Below are positions 45,973-59,000 of a stretch of 60,000 nucleotides of DNA, one piece after another. The notes under the pieces were generated by a model, which saw only the letters and a list, made by a program, of their open reading frames with translations, ran no database searches and was not told the DNA's origin. The position numbers were made by a program, and so were the translations under genes. Origin of the DNA: Hydractinia symbiolongicarpus (Eukaryota; Cnidaria; Hydrozoa; Anthoathecata; Hydractiniidae); NCBI RefSeq assembly GCF_029227915.1, contig NC_079887.1:10046001-10106000 (forward strand), read 5' to 3'. Each line of letters starts with the position of its first letter. Positions within the stretch are counted from its first letter, which is position 1.

Positions 45973-46013
45973 AAGTCAAATATCTCTGCATTTATGCAGA
46001 GATTCGTGACTTA
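45973..46013. other. Compact perfect stem-loop
   Basis: ATCTCTGCAT and ATGCAGAGAT pair perfectly across a 2-nt loop, and the outer AAGTCA/TGACTT pair extends the stem after a 3-nt internal loop. It could be a repeat remnant or a small hairpin RNA; nothing else supports either. Confidence 0.5.
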
Positions 46014-46161
46014 CTACAGATGCAAATTTTAGAAGTGTCCTAATCGAAAGTTTTATTCCATGCAACTAGAAGCATTTTAATGGCCTAAACTTGGAGGTAC
46101 AGCATGGTTCATTTGCATTTAAGCGCCCACTCTGGCATTCAACGTTGGTTCACACATTCAG

Positions 46162-46280
46162 TCTCAACAATAATAGCCGTAATCTGCCTTCTTAAAATGG
46201 CACTTAGCAATTTTATTCCGGCATAGTAATTAATTTGCTGACGGGCAAGCCCGTGGAGTTTTCCATGGGTTGAAGACTAG
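46162..46280 (+). mobile_element. Degenerate Helitron, with the start of a second one behind it
   Basis: Begins TCTCAACAATAATAGCCG and ends with the hairpin GCCCGTGGAGTTTTCCATGGG followed after a few bases by GACTAG (split here by one changed base in the stem). Directly after it, TCTCTTTTATTGATAGCCG at 46281 looks like the 5' end of another unit, the same head-to-tail joint as in the 41.7-44.3 kb array. Confidence 0.55.
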
Positions 46281-46962
46281 TCTCTTTTATTGATAGCCGT
46301 ATTCCTCTCTCTGTGCGCACATAAAAAAGTCCTACTACTGGCACACCAAACAGCAAATGGATACCGTGTCCTTTTTCATGGGTTAATGAAGCCGAGTAGT
46401 ATTAATAATATCTGTATTTTATTATATCTGTTTCTCGGAGTGAAATCCATAATGATAATAAAAAGTCGCATCAACGGGGTGTTATTTTAACTACAAATTT
46501 GATCACAACCTATAAATGCATAACCCTCGTCCATCTTTAAAAATAAACATCTCGCGGTGGTTTTCGTCAACATAATGACAACGTTCCGCAGTGCGCGTAA
46601 ATGAGCCAAAGGCTGCAATATTTTTTCAAGCAACGGCTCGAAACTGTTCTCGCGTTGTTGTAATCGCGGAGGGACACGAATGCGAGGGACTACATTTTTT
46701 GGGATAGCATTTTTTGTTCTGGTTAAATGACACATTTTTATTTTCTTTAGCGAATGACGAAACTATCAATTTGGATGCTGACTTGGATGTTCTTGGAGTT
46801 CTGATATCTGCTCTTGAATTATTTTCTCGCTTAACTTTGTTTTGGAGGAAAGCTGAATTTCTGTAAATATTTTATCAAGTTTTATAGGCATAAACGCAAC
46901 GATTTTAACATTTTGGCTACAAACGTACCTCGTGTTCAGGAGCCCCTTAGCTATCTAAATCT

Positions 46963-47158
46963 AGCATGGAATAGGATTGGTATCTTAAGCAGTTGTCTAA
47001 TTGAGCGATTGCAGTACTTGCACGTCTTTCGTAACTCGAATGATAGCTTTTAATGCACTAGAATCCCCTTCGCAGGACCACGACCCTCGTTGCTAGCAGT
47101 ACCAATAGAAACTGAAGAGGCTATCCTGAGTAAATAATTTCAATAATAATAATTAAGT
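46963..47158 (+). mobile_element. 3' part of a tRNA-derived SINE
   Basis: Matches the distal body of the SINE at 51757-52041: GGTATCTTAAGCAGTTGTCTA, CCCCTTCGCAGGAC, AACTGAAGAGG-TATCCT and TAAATAATTTCAATAATAAT appear in the same order. The tRNA-like head is missing. Confidence 0.7.
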
Positions 47159-49235
47159 TTTGTTTACGTTACGTTAGCCCAAATCATTTTTCAATCTAGA
47201 ATTTTTCAATACGCTTCTATGCATGTGAATGTAGCGAAAACCTATAATAAACTAAATAAACGTAAATTAAATTGGTTGGATGACCGTTGTAGCTAAACAG
47301 CGTAACGACAGCAGTTGCAGCCAGTTTTCTTTTATTTCAACCGAATTTATACTGTTAATTTGGCAAATTTTACGAAAACTTATTCCGCAAAATAAAATTG
47401 CTTGGTGACGGTTTGAGCTAAGCAGGGTAACGGCAGGTTATTGCAGGATTTTCTATTTATTTTTTTGAGAGGGCATAACTTAATAAAATGTGCACTGCAG
47501 TAAGCGCTTCACATAAATTTGCTTCATGATTTGCCTGTATTAAGCGCTAAATCCGTTATACATCACTCATGATTAATTTTTAAGCCTTCACGTGCCTCTA
47601 AAAGTCATGAGTTGCGCATTACTTATGTTATTACAGTGACTCTCTTATAGCCATGGGAAATTCATCATTCGAGTTAAGTAATAGAGAGTTTGGAAATTTA
47701 GCATTTTTTTTCTTTATGTAGAATGGTAACAAAATCTTTCTCTGTCCACTACCTCTCTTAAATATTTTAGCATAACGATTTTTTTAAAAAAAAAGAAATC
47801 AAAAATTGCAGTTTGCTTTCTTGTACAAAGGAATTATTTTTAAATGTTGTGATCTAATTAGAACAGTTCTCAAAAAATGTTTTTTATTTTCTGAGGACTG
47901 ATAAAATCCATGGTTGCAAGATAAAAGTTACTGGGAAGGCCATAAATGCTGGTGTGGCTTTGGGGTGAAAGTTCCATGCAAATTATTCTTTCTCGCCAAA
48001 GAAAATTTTATTAATATTTTTTTTTTGTAAAACTTATGAAATTTTCTTTAAAATAAGAATAAATAGTTGACTTACCTGCTTTTCCATATTGTGAGCCATC
48101 CCTCAGAAGCTTGAAATGATTCAACACCAAATTATTCACCAAATTCTACTGCTCTTTGCTTGAGCATCAGCCCACTGATTGAACATTCTCACTTCGTATC
48201 ATAAGGAACCATTTGTGGACAGCCTTCATATTTTTATGGCTTGACTCGTTTTGATAACTGCCCATTGTTAAGCTGGTTTTTTCTTTTCTTTTTGTTCTGT
48301 TTCCACATTCATAATGTACTTGCAGGTACTCTGAAAAGGGCAGTAACAATTTTTTGGAGCATACTCTTTCTCCAACTCTTTGTATTAAAATTTACAGAAC
48401 TTGTTTTCTGCTCGACGTTTTGTCCCAGCAACAGAGACGCCCTGATTATAAAATTTCAAAACGATAGGACATTGTTTACGTTTTGTTCGAATGACATTCG
48501 AATCACTTAAGGCCTCTTACACATGTAAAATATCAAATATGCGAATCGGTTAAGACCCCATTTACGTCAAATAAAAGCAAAAAATATTTTAATATGCGCG
48601 GATATAGCAGAACTTGTCATCCCAAGAAATCACTCTAATTGCATGATCCGCGCTACTTTTTAGGCAAAATTAAATAGGGAATATCATCAAACCACCCTGT
48701 AAGAGGAAAGTTCACTGAAAACCGCCTTTGCCATTCATGACCTAAACTTCTAACATAAATGACCGATATACGGTGTGAACAGTGCTTTAAGAATTATTTC
48801 AGGAACAGATGAAAATTATGCGACTCGCGATTATCCTGCTGCGAAGAATAATAGTGAGGACATATACATTTTTTTTAAGGAAACCTTATAAGAGATTCAA
48901 ATCCTTCAAAAACAAATAATTAGAAAGCGACAGTAAATCTGAAGTAAGGAAATAAGAAGAAAAGGTACAAGCAACAGGATTATAATACTTTCCAAAACTT
49001 GACCTAAAAATTATGTATATTTAAATTTCGTACAACGACAAATGCAAATAACTTGAAAGTTGATTTCAATCAACTTGAGGGCGCACTAAAGTAAATTAAC
49101 GCGCCAATATGATCCTCAAGTAAATAACCAACAAGAAAAAAGTACAGTTGATCTTGTACAGAGACATAAAACTGAGCCTCAACCAAAAATGTCGTATTGC
49201 TTATTAAAATAGCGTCTATTGACACTGAGAAAACC

Positions 49236-49355
49236 CAACCTCGTCTCCAGGGCTCATTTTCTCTTTCTGACAATCTTTAACGGCCAGAAAAAAATATTTC
49301 TTCTCGCCGTTTGAAATTGTTAGGAAGAGAAAAAGAGACCTGGGGGACGAGCTTG
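49236..49355. mobile_element. MITE of the CAACCTCGTC-CCAGG family
   Basis: Left end CAACCTCGTCTCCAGGGCTC, right end GAGACCTGGGGGACGAGCTTG (one base differs), inverted relative to each other. It shares the internal TTTTCTCTTTCTGACAATCT block with 51295-51391. Confidence 0.7.
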
Positions 49356-51294
49356 TCGAAAAACCTCAACAATAACACGACCAACAACTAATAAAATAAA
49401 TGAAATAAAATTTTAGAAAAGCTGATTTAAAAATCACTGAGTGTACCTTTTAGCTAACATGATTTTATTTACCAGACACCAATTTTTATGCTTGAATTTC
49501 ACTCGAACTATCTAAAAGAAGCTGCTATCCCAAAAATTCAATAAATGTATATTAGATATCAACATCAGTACCTATGCAACAACTGGTGAAAAGAAACAAC
49601 TAAAAATTCCTTTGGAACATTAAACAAAAATCATCATTCAACGAAAAAATCTCACCTCTGCAACAAAATTGGTGATACTACCCCATTCTAAGGAATTTTA
49701 GAAGAGATTTACGCCAATTTAAACTTTCTTGCACACTCTACAAACATTCGAAACGAACTAACAAATTAAAACAACCTACAATGTCACGTGAACAAAAATG
49801 TGTAGCTCATCAACAAGCAATTGACAAAACGGAAGTTATTTCCATGACTAACAAATAATCCTGAAATATCACGACTCACCACTATCAGTAATACAAATAG
49901 ACTAACCACAGCACATCCACATTTGTAACTTACCCATGCATTTAGTTTTGTGGTCCACTAGAATTTTACATCTCGGGTCGGTTTTATTTTGCGGTAAAGC
50001 CCTTCCTGAAAAATTACGCATTGACCTAATTTCGTGGTTGAAGGAGTTTAAGTCGTTGCTTTTCTACAATTTATTTTGCTTAAGACTACTCCAACAATAA
50101 AACAAAACAAAAAATCTAATTGGTGACAATAAAATCAAATGCGCCTCTCTCTGCTTCTCCATTAAGCTATATTCTAACTCGCAGCAGTATCTTGTATTGA
50201 TATCTGCATGACCAACTTTTGTGGTAAAATTTGGTAGTAAGCATACCACTATGTTTGACTAAAGGGTATCTATATACTTGCAATAAAAAAATAACGTTGA
50301 AAGCTTCGTACCCTCCTCGACTGCACATAAGATGTCAGCCAAAGTCAAAGAATTTTCACGAGGATAATTGTGTTATGTCCTGCCACTGTTTTGCCCATCC
50401 CCTCTTTATTGCGTTTTTAATTACTATTCTTCTCCCTCGCATCCTATTCATCGGCAATTATTTTATCTGAAGACCACTAAAAGGAAAATTATCTGGACAA
50501 TGTTGACGATGATTTCGGGAATTCGATATCAGAATTGTAACTTAATATTTTTTACAAACAAAGAGATTTTTAATACTAAGCTAAAAATAGTAGCGTCAAT
50601 TTAAAATTTGTGCAAGGCGATATAAATGTGTATGACAAAAAAGTTGATTCCAACTTCAAAGAAATAGAACAACTCGAAATAGAAAAGAAAAGTACTACAA
50701 AGAACCAAAAACGACAACGTCATAATGTTTGGTTTGTGTCCTTAAAAGAAAATATGTGATGAACGTTTAATTTATGTTAGTTGTGATATGCAGTGTAAAA
50801 GAAAGAGTAGACGTGGGAAAAGAATTTGAAAGCAGGTCGCGAGCTTCAATAATTTTTTGTAATACCTCGCTTAATTAAAAAGAGCTGCAGTTGGTCTCCT
50901 TTAGGACCACCCTCTCTTGTTCAAGAGCTTTTCTCGCTCAAAAAGGATAAAAAGTAGAGGAAAATCTCAAAGCCTGAGGGCCATGGGTAGTGTAATAAAG
51001 TTATTCTTGACAATTTTGACAGAGCGCTTTCAGTTTACTGCGTAACGGGGGTGCTATGTGACACAACTTTTTTAGTTACGCATAACTTCTTCACCACCTG
51101 CTTCAATGTCAAAAAGCCACCATAATCCATGGGACCAAATCATTATGTGTTTAGACAAAAAAGGTCATAAAGATTTAGCCCTCTTAACTATGGGAAACAT
51201 TGTTTTATAAGTAGCGTCTTAGAAATCATTTAAAACAAGTGGGTAAAAGCAAAATAATTTACATAACTTAGTCTTTACCAATCTCCTTTGCTAC

Positions 51295-51391
51295 CAACCT
51301 CGTCCCCAGGCCCATTTTTCTCTTTCTGACAATCTCGGACGCGCCGTCTCGGATATCAAAAAAGCGAAAAATTGCCCCGGGAACGAGGTTG
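51295..51391. mobile_element. MITE of the CAACCTCGTC-CCAGG family
   Basis: 97 bp. Inverted ends CAACCTCGTCCCCAGG and CCCGGGAACGAGGTTG, with internal TTTTTCTCTTTCTGACAATC as in 49236-49355. Confidence 0.75.
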
Positions 51392-51756
51392 CTTTGCTAC
51401 AGCTACATACTTGAACGTGATGTGTGTGATGTTTTTGATTTACGTTAGTCGTGATATGTAGTTTGAAATAAAACAGCAAGCATAAAATTTTACGTGGAAC
51501 CGAACGAATAGGAACAGAACAATATAGCAAATTTATTGTAATTTCCACTTCATAAAATTGCGCATATTTCAATGCAAAAATTAAACCACAATTTCCACGA
51601 AATATAATAATCTGATTGGTTAACTAATTTTTTACTTCGTTTCCGTACACAACGCAAAGAAAAAGTTAAACTTCACTCTACTTTGCCCGGAACGAAATAG
51701 ACGAAACAGAAGCAGTAGAGAATTTTTTGTTCACATGATGCAAATATTTTAAACCG

Positions 51757-52041
51757 AATGGTGGCATTGTGGTAGAGCGTTCGCTTCCAGTGCGGGAGGT
51801 TTTGAATTAAAACCCCGGCCGAGTCATGCCAGAGACTATAAAGGTGTGAATCTGTACTTTCTGCTTAGCGCTCAGCATGAGAATAAGATTGATATCTTAG
51901 GCGGTTGTCTAGTAGTTTAAACGGGAGCTTTAAATACGTTAAGGACCCCTTCGCAGGACTCTCTTGAAAACCAGTATCAGTAGGAATTGAAGAGGTTATC
52001 CTGGGTAAATAATTTCAATAATAATACATAATAATAATAAT
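51757..52041 (+). mobile_element. Full-length tRNA-derived SINE
   Basis: The head resembles a tRNA gene: box A TGTGGTAGAGCG near 51769 and box B GGTTTTGAATTAAAACCC near 51808, with a stem-like GGTGGCA...TGCCA closure. An unrelated body of about 170 bp follows, then an (AAT)n tail at 52013-52041. The same body is found without the head at 46963-47158. It would be transcribed by RNA polymerase III and mobilised by a LINE. Confidence 0.8.
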
Positions 52042-53019
52042 AAAGTACGCATTCTTAGTTTTGTTCCGCGGACAATTTCCTCTTGAGCTTGAACACCTGT
52101 CTGGTAAGACGTGAGGCAAGGGACCCTGGACCCACGTACATGCTAGAGACACTCTCCGTTTCAAATGCTTTCTGTCAAGAGTGGAAAGTGCACCCGGTTT
52201 CCTTGCTCAAAAAAGTCGAATATAAAAAAATGATTACCAAAATAATTTAATTTCGATTTTTACTTAGAATGTGCTTTTGAATAATAATTAAATTTGAATT
52301 TATTTTGCATGCATGTTTTGACATGGGGAGGGCGACTTGTGGGGCTTTATTATCATTGGAGAGTAAAAACCATGTGGTTTACGAGAAAGGCATTGTCCTG
52401 CACAGGGATTGTTTTCATTCCTTCTGTAACATCCACACGCTATACTTGGAATCATGGTAGGGTTGATTTCCTTTTTTTAAAACTCAGATAAAGATAAAGT
52501 ACTACTTCCTTTAAAATAAGTGGGTGCGTATATCTGCGTTGTACAGTTTACATTCTAATCATATATAATTGTTTTTGTACATATTCTGTAGTTTAGCCAT
52601 AAGTCTATTAATCTTCCTAGTTGCAGCTAAAATCTTTGTATTCCATACAGATAAATTCCTTTGTTTATACATTTTTAGCAGAAAGTTATTTTGGCTCTGT
52701 CACCTACTACACTAACAACTGATTTATGAAGTAGCAGGTTAAAATTGCAATGGCAGCTAAAAGGTGATCTGAACTAACAACAAATTATTAAAGATTAACT
52801 AAAAAGCCTAAATATTAAAATGAATATATTTGGGGTTTAGTTCTTGGCTATTTGCATGACAAAATAATAATAATAATAACAAATATGATGGAATAGCTGT
52901 CACAGATGCAAAAATGGGACCAGGTTCGCTCTTTTGTGTTGGCTGCCTTTAATTTAGAATGTCTATGTTTAGTATAAGAAACCAGTATAATGTTTGCTTT
53001 GCCTTTTTTTTCTTAAAAG
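52042..53019. other. Upstream region and likely first intron of the aldo-keto reductase
   Basis: No convincing ORF. The first coding exon must lie here or further left. An ATG followed directly by GTAGGG at 52454 would splice in frame to the acceptor at 53019, giving Met-Ala-Lys-Pro; this is a guess from the sequence only. Confidence 0.4.
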
Positions 53020-56000
53020 GCAAAACCAGCTGTAACATTGAATAATGGACAGGACATGCCAGCATTTGGATTTGGGTAAATAGAATTTTAATGCTGTACA
53101 TATGAAATTTATTTTACTTTTACCTACTAACTTATGGGTAATATTATTTAGCACATGGCTGGCAGCTCCTGGTGTTGTTGCAAACTCGGTAAAGTTGGCA
53201 TTAGATTTGGGATACAAACATATTGATTGTGCTTCTGTGTATGGTAATGAGCCAGAGATTGGTGTGGTTTTCCAATCAACATTTTCATCAGGTAACATTA
53301 AAAGGCAAGATGTTTTTGTAACATCCAAACTTTGGGTTAAAGATTTTTGCAATGTCAAAGAAGCCTGCAAAACAACATTAAAGAATTTGCAACTGGATTA
53401 CTTGGATTTATATTTAATTCACTTGCCATTTGAACTGGAGAAGAATTTGGAGAGTTTGATTCCATCCGAACTTGGAAAGGGTGTGATTGGGTATGATGCA
53501 AAACGTATCCAGGTGTGTTAGTAATAATCATTTTTGTCCTTGATTAAGACAAAACCAGATTACAATAGGCCTTGCCATGAGCAAATAACCTCACAAGCAA
53601 ATAATTGTCCACGCGAGCAATTTTGCTTGCCTATTTTTTGCTAAAAAAACTTTACATTTAGTCTTTCAGGGCATCTTTTTCAGAAGAGGTGAGCACCTTG
53701 GCACACACCTAAATTATTTCAAACGTGTGATTAATCGCCACATTCCTAGTCTGGTCAGACATGTCCGTAGCTAATTTCAAACTTTCATCGATTAAAACAT
53801 CCAATAGATTTTCGTCTTGGTGGGACACTTTTAGATCTCAGAATTATTGACTAGTCCTAGTCCTTTTAATCCACGAGAAAGCCTATTCATAGCCAACCTG
53901 ACTATCCTAGCTAATTCACTGACTCCTGACTTAGTTAAAAAACTATGTAGACATAAATCTCTTTTGCCTGGCCCCTTCGTTGCTGGTAACCAGGTCTTAC
54001 ACAAGAAATCCAGCCATGCAGTTCTTAACTAATACGGAGGTGAACGCCAACAGAGCACGGATGAGTCTGTAAACCTGCACTTATAGGCGGAACAGACAAT
54101 TTATTATAGATTTAATTGTAGATAATTTCTTCATTTGACGAAACAATTGGAAACCATAGCAGGTCCAAATTTAATGGATTATTTTCTTTATGCTGCAACT
54201 GTCATTCAAACAATTTTAAAAACGAAACCCACGTGTGGTATGATTTTTTTTCTGTATAAAATTTATGTACCTCACGTGTACCTTTTACAAAAAGATTTTA
54301 CTTATTAGTTTTATTTAAACCACGCGGATAAAGATTTTTTTCATTTTGAAAACGAAGCATATTTTTTTTCCTTTTTGCTTGTAAAGACCTGAAAAATAAA
54401 CATTAAATTTATGAAAACAACAGTATAGTCATGCATACTATTTCAGACATGTAGAAGAGGAAATTAAGATTGAGATCATCGTGTTTAGGGTTCACGATTT
54501 AAAAACTACCCCACTTTCCTACTGCAAAATAAATGTCCAACAAAGATTGGCCGTATTGCACGTGTTTTACAAAATGGTGAATGAACCGTTGCACGATGGG
54601 TGGAAAATAATCGCACCAAATATCTTTTCAGGTTCAGGTTAAGCGTTCATGCAGAAATTTTGTTAAAAAGACCAATCAATTCTTGAGAAAAATGTTTACA
54701 CTTATCTCAATTGTTTAATATTTATGCGAGCAATAGAATGCTTGGGTAACAAGCATTCACGCAAGCACTACGCGGACGCGAGCAATTGCTCGCGACTCAT
54801 GGCAAGGCCTGCACAACTTAAATTTCTTCAGAATAATATTAGGTATGTAGGTAATATTAATAATTAATTCTTTTAAAATTACTGATCTTACCAGTGAACT
54901 CAACTAATTGTAAGTGTATTGTTTTTTTTCTCCTAAAAAGGTTTAGCATGGAGTGTGCCCTTATGCTTGGCTCCTCATACTTACCCAAGTTAAGGAACTT
55001 TATTTTGTTAAGATCTCTCATTGCAATTTATTTAAACCTTGATTTGACGTTGTTGTCCCTTAAACAGGCCATTTCGTAGGATTTTACGTAGGTCAATAAT
55101 TTTGCATGTGCAATACTATACGCGTGCGATTTAAAAAAATTAAATTTTCAAGAAGAAAAAGTAATAATATTCTGTTACTCTCAAAGATTTTTTTTATTTC
55201 CTTTATTTTTGTACTTTATTTCTTTGAAAGACGATTATAAATGTATAAAGCTTGAAATATACAGTTACAAACCCTAACGCTACCTGAACAGAACATATAA
55301 ATATTTGCCGCTTTCCTTTACCAAATGACACAAATTTAAAGTTTTTTAAAAGAGCCTAATACTTACTTCACTTACATGCTTAATTTTTTTTTCTCTCAAT
55401 AACGATTTCCTCACTTTATAAAACACTATTCTGGAGGTCAATTTCTTGTGTTGAATGTTATTCCAATCTATTTATATCTTTGCAATCACATTGAGCATAT
55501 TGAAATGATTTGCTTCTGGTAATAGAGCAGTATAGCAGGTGTCATATTTAGGTATTTCACAAGGACTAAATCAGTAAATGCTGTTAAAAAACAGTATAAA
55601 ATGTAGCAATTTAGTTTGAATGATATTCATTCATTCTTTTCTTTTTTATATATTTGCTACTTTCAAACAACAGGTGGCATAGAAAAATGTAAAAAACGAA
55701 TTGTAAAAAATACAATTAATAAGGCACATGAAACTTTATCCTCCCCATTACTGCCACTCATTTTATTATGCACACCCTGGTTGGTTAGATGAAAATGGAT
55801 AATGAAATTATAAAAACATGAGAAAGCATCTTCAGTACGGCGCTGTTACAGACGGGACGATTTGTAATAATTCATTATTTTGTTTCTTTTTATGCATTTT
55901 AACTCAGCAGTTTTCTAAGACATGAAAAAGACTTGTGTTAACGATAAGGGTTGTAAAGCCTTCTTAAATCATTCTCTGACTTCATATTTCACTTTTTTCC

Positions 56001-59000
56001 TAATTTCGATAATTTCAGAAAGCTATCACGACAGAGAAAACAAAAAAAACTAGTACGATAATACACTAAAAGTTAAAAACGTTTCCCAAATAAAAGTAAA
56101 AGGGTTTTGTCATAAATTATGTCACTCTGTTATGATACAACAATAACCTTTAGAGTCGACCTGTTAATTCGGAACTGGTTTCAAAGTTTAATATAAAATG
56201 CTTCAAGTATATTTTGCTTAAATCAAATAATAGGAGCTTTAGTTAACACCTAAACAAAGGTGTGTCCATCAATAATTCTGATGTGCTGAGCAGGCTCAGA
56301 CTTCATAGACAATTATGGTGTTCAGATTTCATATAGTCTCCCCAATGCAATTTGCACCGCATGAATAGGTGCCTTCGTAAATCACACATGATCTAATTTG
56401 ATTAATAACTGTAATGGCAGTCGCAGAATTCAAAAGTTTGTTTTTTGAAAAGAAAACAGTTTTGATAAATTGACACAAAAAACAACCCCTACAGCAAGGA
56501 ATAAATATTTGCAGTTTTTTAAAAACATGTGCAGCTTCTTAAAATATTGAAATAAGCAACGCAAGTAGTGCTATGTAAAAAATGGTAGTTGGTTTTAAAG
56601 ATGGTTCACTGTCGCACATTTAGAACCAACTTTTGGCACACTTGACTATAAACATTGTTTACTTTTTTGCACTAAATAGGAAGTTTGGAAATGCATGGAA
56701 CAATTGGTGGATGAAGGACTCGTGAAAGCTATTGGAATCAGTAATTTCACAACAACAAAAGTTAAAGATCTGTTGGCCTCATCACCACGAATTAAACCTG
56801 CATGCAATCAAGTTGAGTTGCATCCATACCTTCCACAAAATGAGCTTGTAAAACTATGTAGGAGCGAAGGTATGGTAAACTATGTAGGAGTTATAGTATG
56901 CAGGACCAAATAATTTGCACACAACAGATTGAAATAATTTACATTTACTGTGTTGTTAACTTAAATCCACCTAGGGCCAGTTCTGTAAATCTAAATAATC
57001 ATATTGACACACAACAGATTGAAATAATTTACATTTACTGTGTTGTTAACTTAAATACACCTAGGGCCAGTTCTGTAAATCTAAATAATCATATTGAATT
57101 GTTAGCAGTATCGTCAATTATTTTAAAAGATTGTGCAACATCTGCCATCAATCACCTTCTATTCTTGGTGAAATTTTGCAATTTCTTTTGAATTAATGCG
57201 TATTGAAAAATCACAAAGAGGATCAAATCATTACAATGATCGTCTTTTAATGTGACATCTTGCATCTTAGGTATTTCTATCGTTGCTTATTCACCACTGT
57301 CAAACCCAGGTCGACCTGCTGGGTTCAAAGACGATGAAGAACCCTCTCTGTTGGAAGATCCTGTTATAGCTTCCATAGCTGAAAAACACAAAGCAACAAA
57401 GGCGCAGGTAAATTTTTGGGTTGTACATGTTAAAGGGAATAGGAGGCGATTGATAATTTTGAACTAATTTTGTAGCCTTTTTCAATATTGCATTAGTGCT
57501 GTAGTGGCAAAAAAATCAAAACATTGCATAAAAACTTGAGTTTAGTTTAGTTTAGATAAAGTTCAGGACGCCAAGTTGTTTACTTGCTGTTCTGACTTAG
57601 TTATAAACAAATGCCATATTTGGAGAATTGTAGTGGATAAAAGTATATATAGAGAGTATAATTAGTTGTAGTGTGACAAAAAATATGAATATTTTTTCAT
57701 ATTAAGTGTGTATTTATGGCAACTTTATATATATCGTTACTATTGTCACACTCCCCTGCTATAATATGCTAATATGCTTTTAGCTTTTATTTAGTATACA
57801 TTTACAATAAGCATATGGCTCAACCCAGTGTACTCAGTAATCACAAATTCTTTGTTTTGGTTTGTTTGTTCAGATCATATTAGTATTGTAGGTTTTTTAT
57901 TTTTTGAACATATTTAAGAAATAATAAACCTACAGTACTAACCACAAATTGTTTGTTGGTGTGGTACCAGTCCTGGCATAATAAAAAATTTTCAGAAGGT
58001 GAATACCACCGAATATTCTGCTGTTCTTATGAAAAAAAAATTTTTGTTTCACCTTACACATTGACATAAATAAAAATATTTAGTATGTGTAGTGTAGCCC
58101 TCTTCTTTAAGAAAATAGATTTAACGTTCTTAAAATTGCTCTAATTCTCTTTAAAATTATCATGACAGAGCAATATTAGGCCTCTATCAACGATTCTGAC
58201 AATGACAGTGGTAAACTTGTAAGGTACATAACCTCAGAAATATAAAACAAAGTCATTTATCAGTTGTAAGGCTATTTATATATATATTTAAAACTTTCTT
58301 AGGGCATCATGTTAAGTTAGTGTGGTAAATTGATTGATTATTAAACATAATGTTAGGGAGTGCTGGCAAGCTTAACTGACCAAATATGTCATTGCATTGA
58401 AACAAGTAGAATGAAACAAATAGAACTTCTGAGAATGCTTAAATTCGAATAGTATATATAAAATCCAAAAATTTTAAATTTCATTTTAATTTATTAATTT
58501 CATTAGATTTGTCTAATAAGAGTACCCTGTAAAAAATTATGTTTGCATAAATTTTTTGACCTTTGCTTCTAGGTACAAGTAAATGACAATATGAAATGAA
58601 ATATAGCTAGGTAGTTATTGACAGAACATTTTTTGAATTTAAAATGTAACAACTGTAACTTTCTTACAGGTTATAATTTTTAAGGGTACTTATAAGCATT
58701 GCTTTTATTACATTTTGTTAAATATATAACATGATGAGGACCAATATTCAGTCTAATACCAACACGCTCAGTATAACCAAGTCATAAATATAAAAGATAT
58801 ATGTTAATAACATTGATTAAAGCTCCAACTAGCTAGTAGTAACCAATGCTAGTGTATCTAAAATAAAAAAAAAAAAGAATGCAATCTAACAATTTTACCA
58901 ATGGTTCATTATATATGTGCATCACTTCGGTTGAAAATTAAAATTGTCTCTAAACTAACCTCGTTTTCATGTTAGTATGTTTATTCTGGCTGTTTTGTTT

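Larger units (their letters stand above)
44251..51756. other. Intergenic, repeats but no gene seen
   Basis: No ORF with recognisable features; the longest (46487-46735, minus, 82 codons) has no family resemblance I can support. It holds MITE end fragments near 44390 and 44465, a palindromic hairpin (45973-46013), Helitron remnants (46162-46280 and just beyond), a SINE tail (46963-47158), and MITEs at 49236-49355 and 51295-51391. Confidence 0.5.

Noticed and set aside
46487-46735. 82-codon minus-strand ORF as a gene
   Set aside because: No recognised motif, no neighbouring exons and a location among repeat remnants.
51757-51830. Functional tRNA gene
   Set aside because: Box A and B are present but the cloverleaf is imperfect and a SINE body with an (AAT)n tail follows.
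53847-54032. 61-codon ORF inside reductase intron 2
   Set aside because: Lies within the TIR element, has no similarity to the reductase and no transposase motif.
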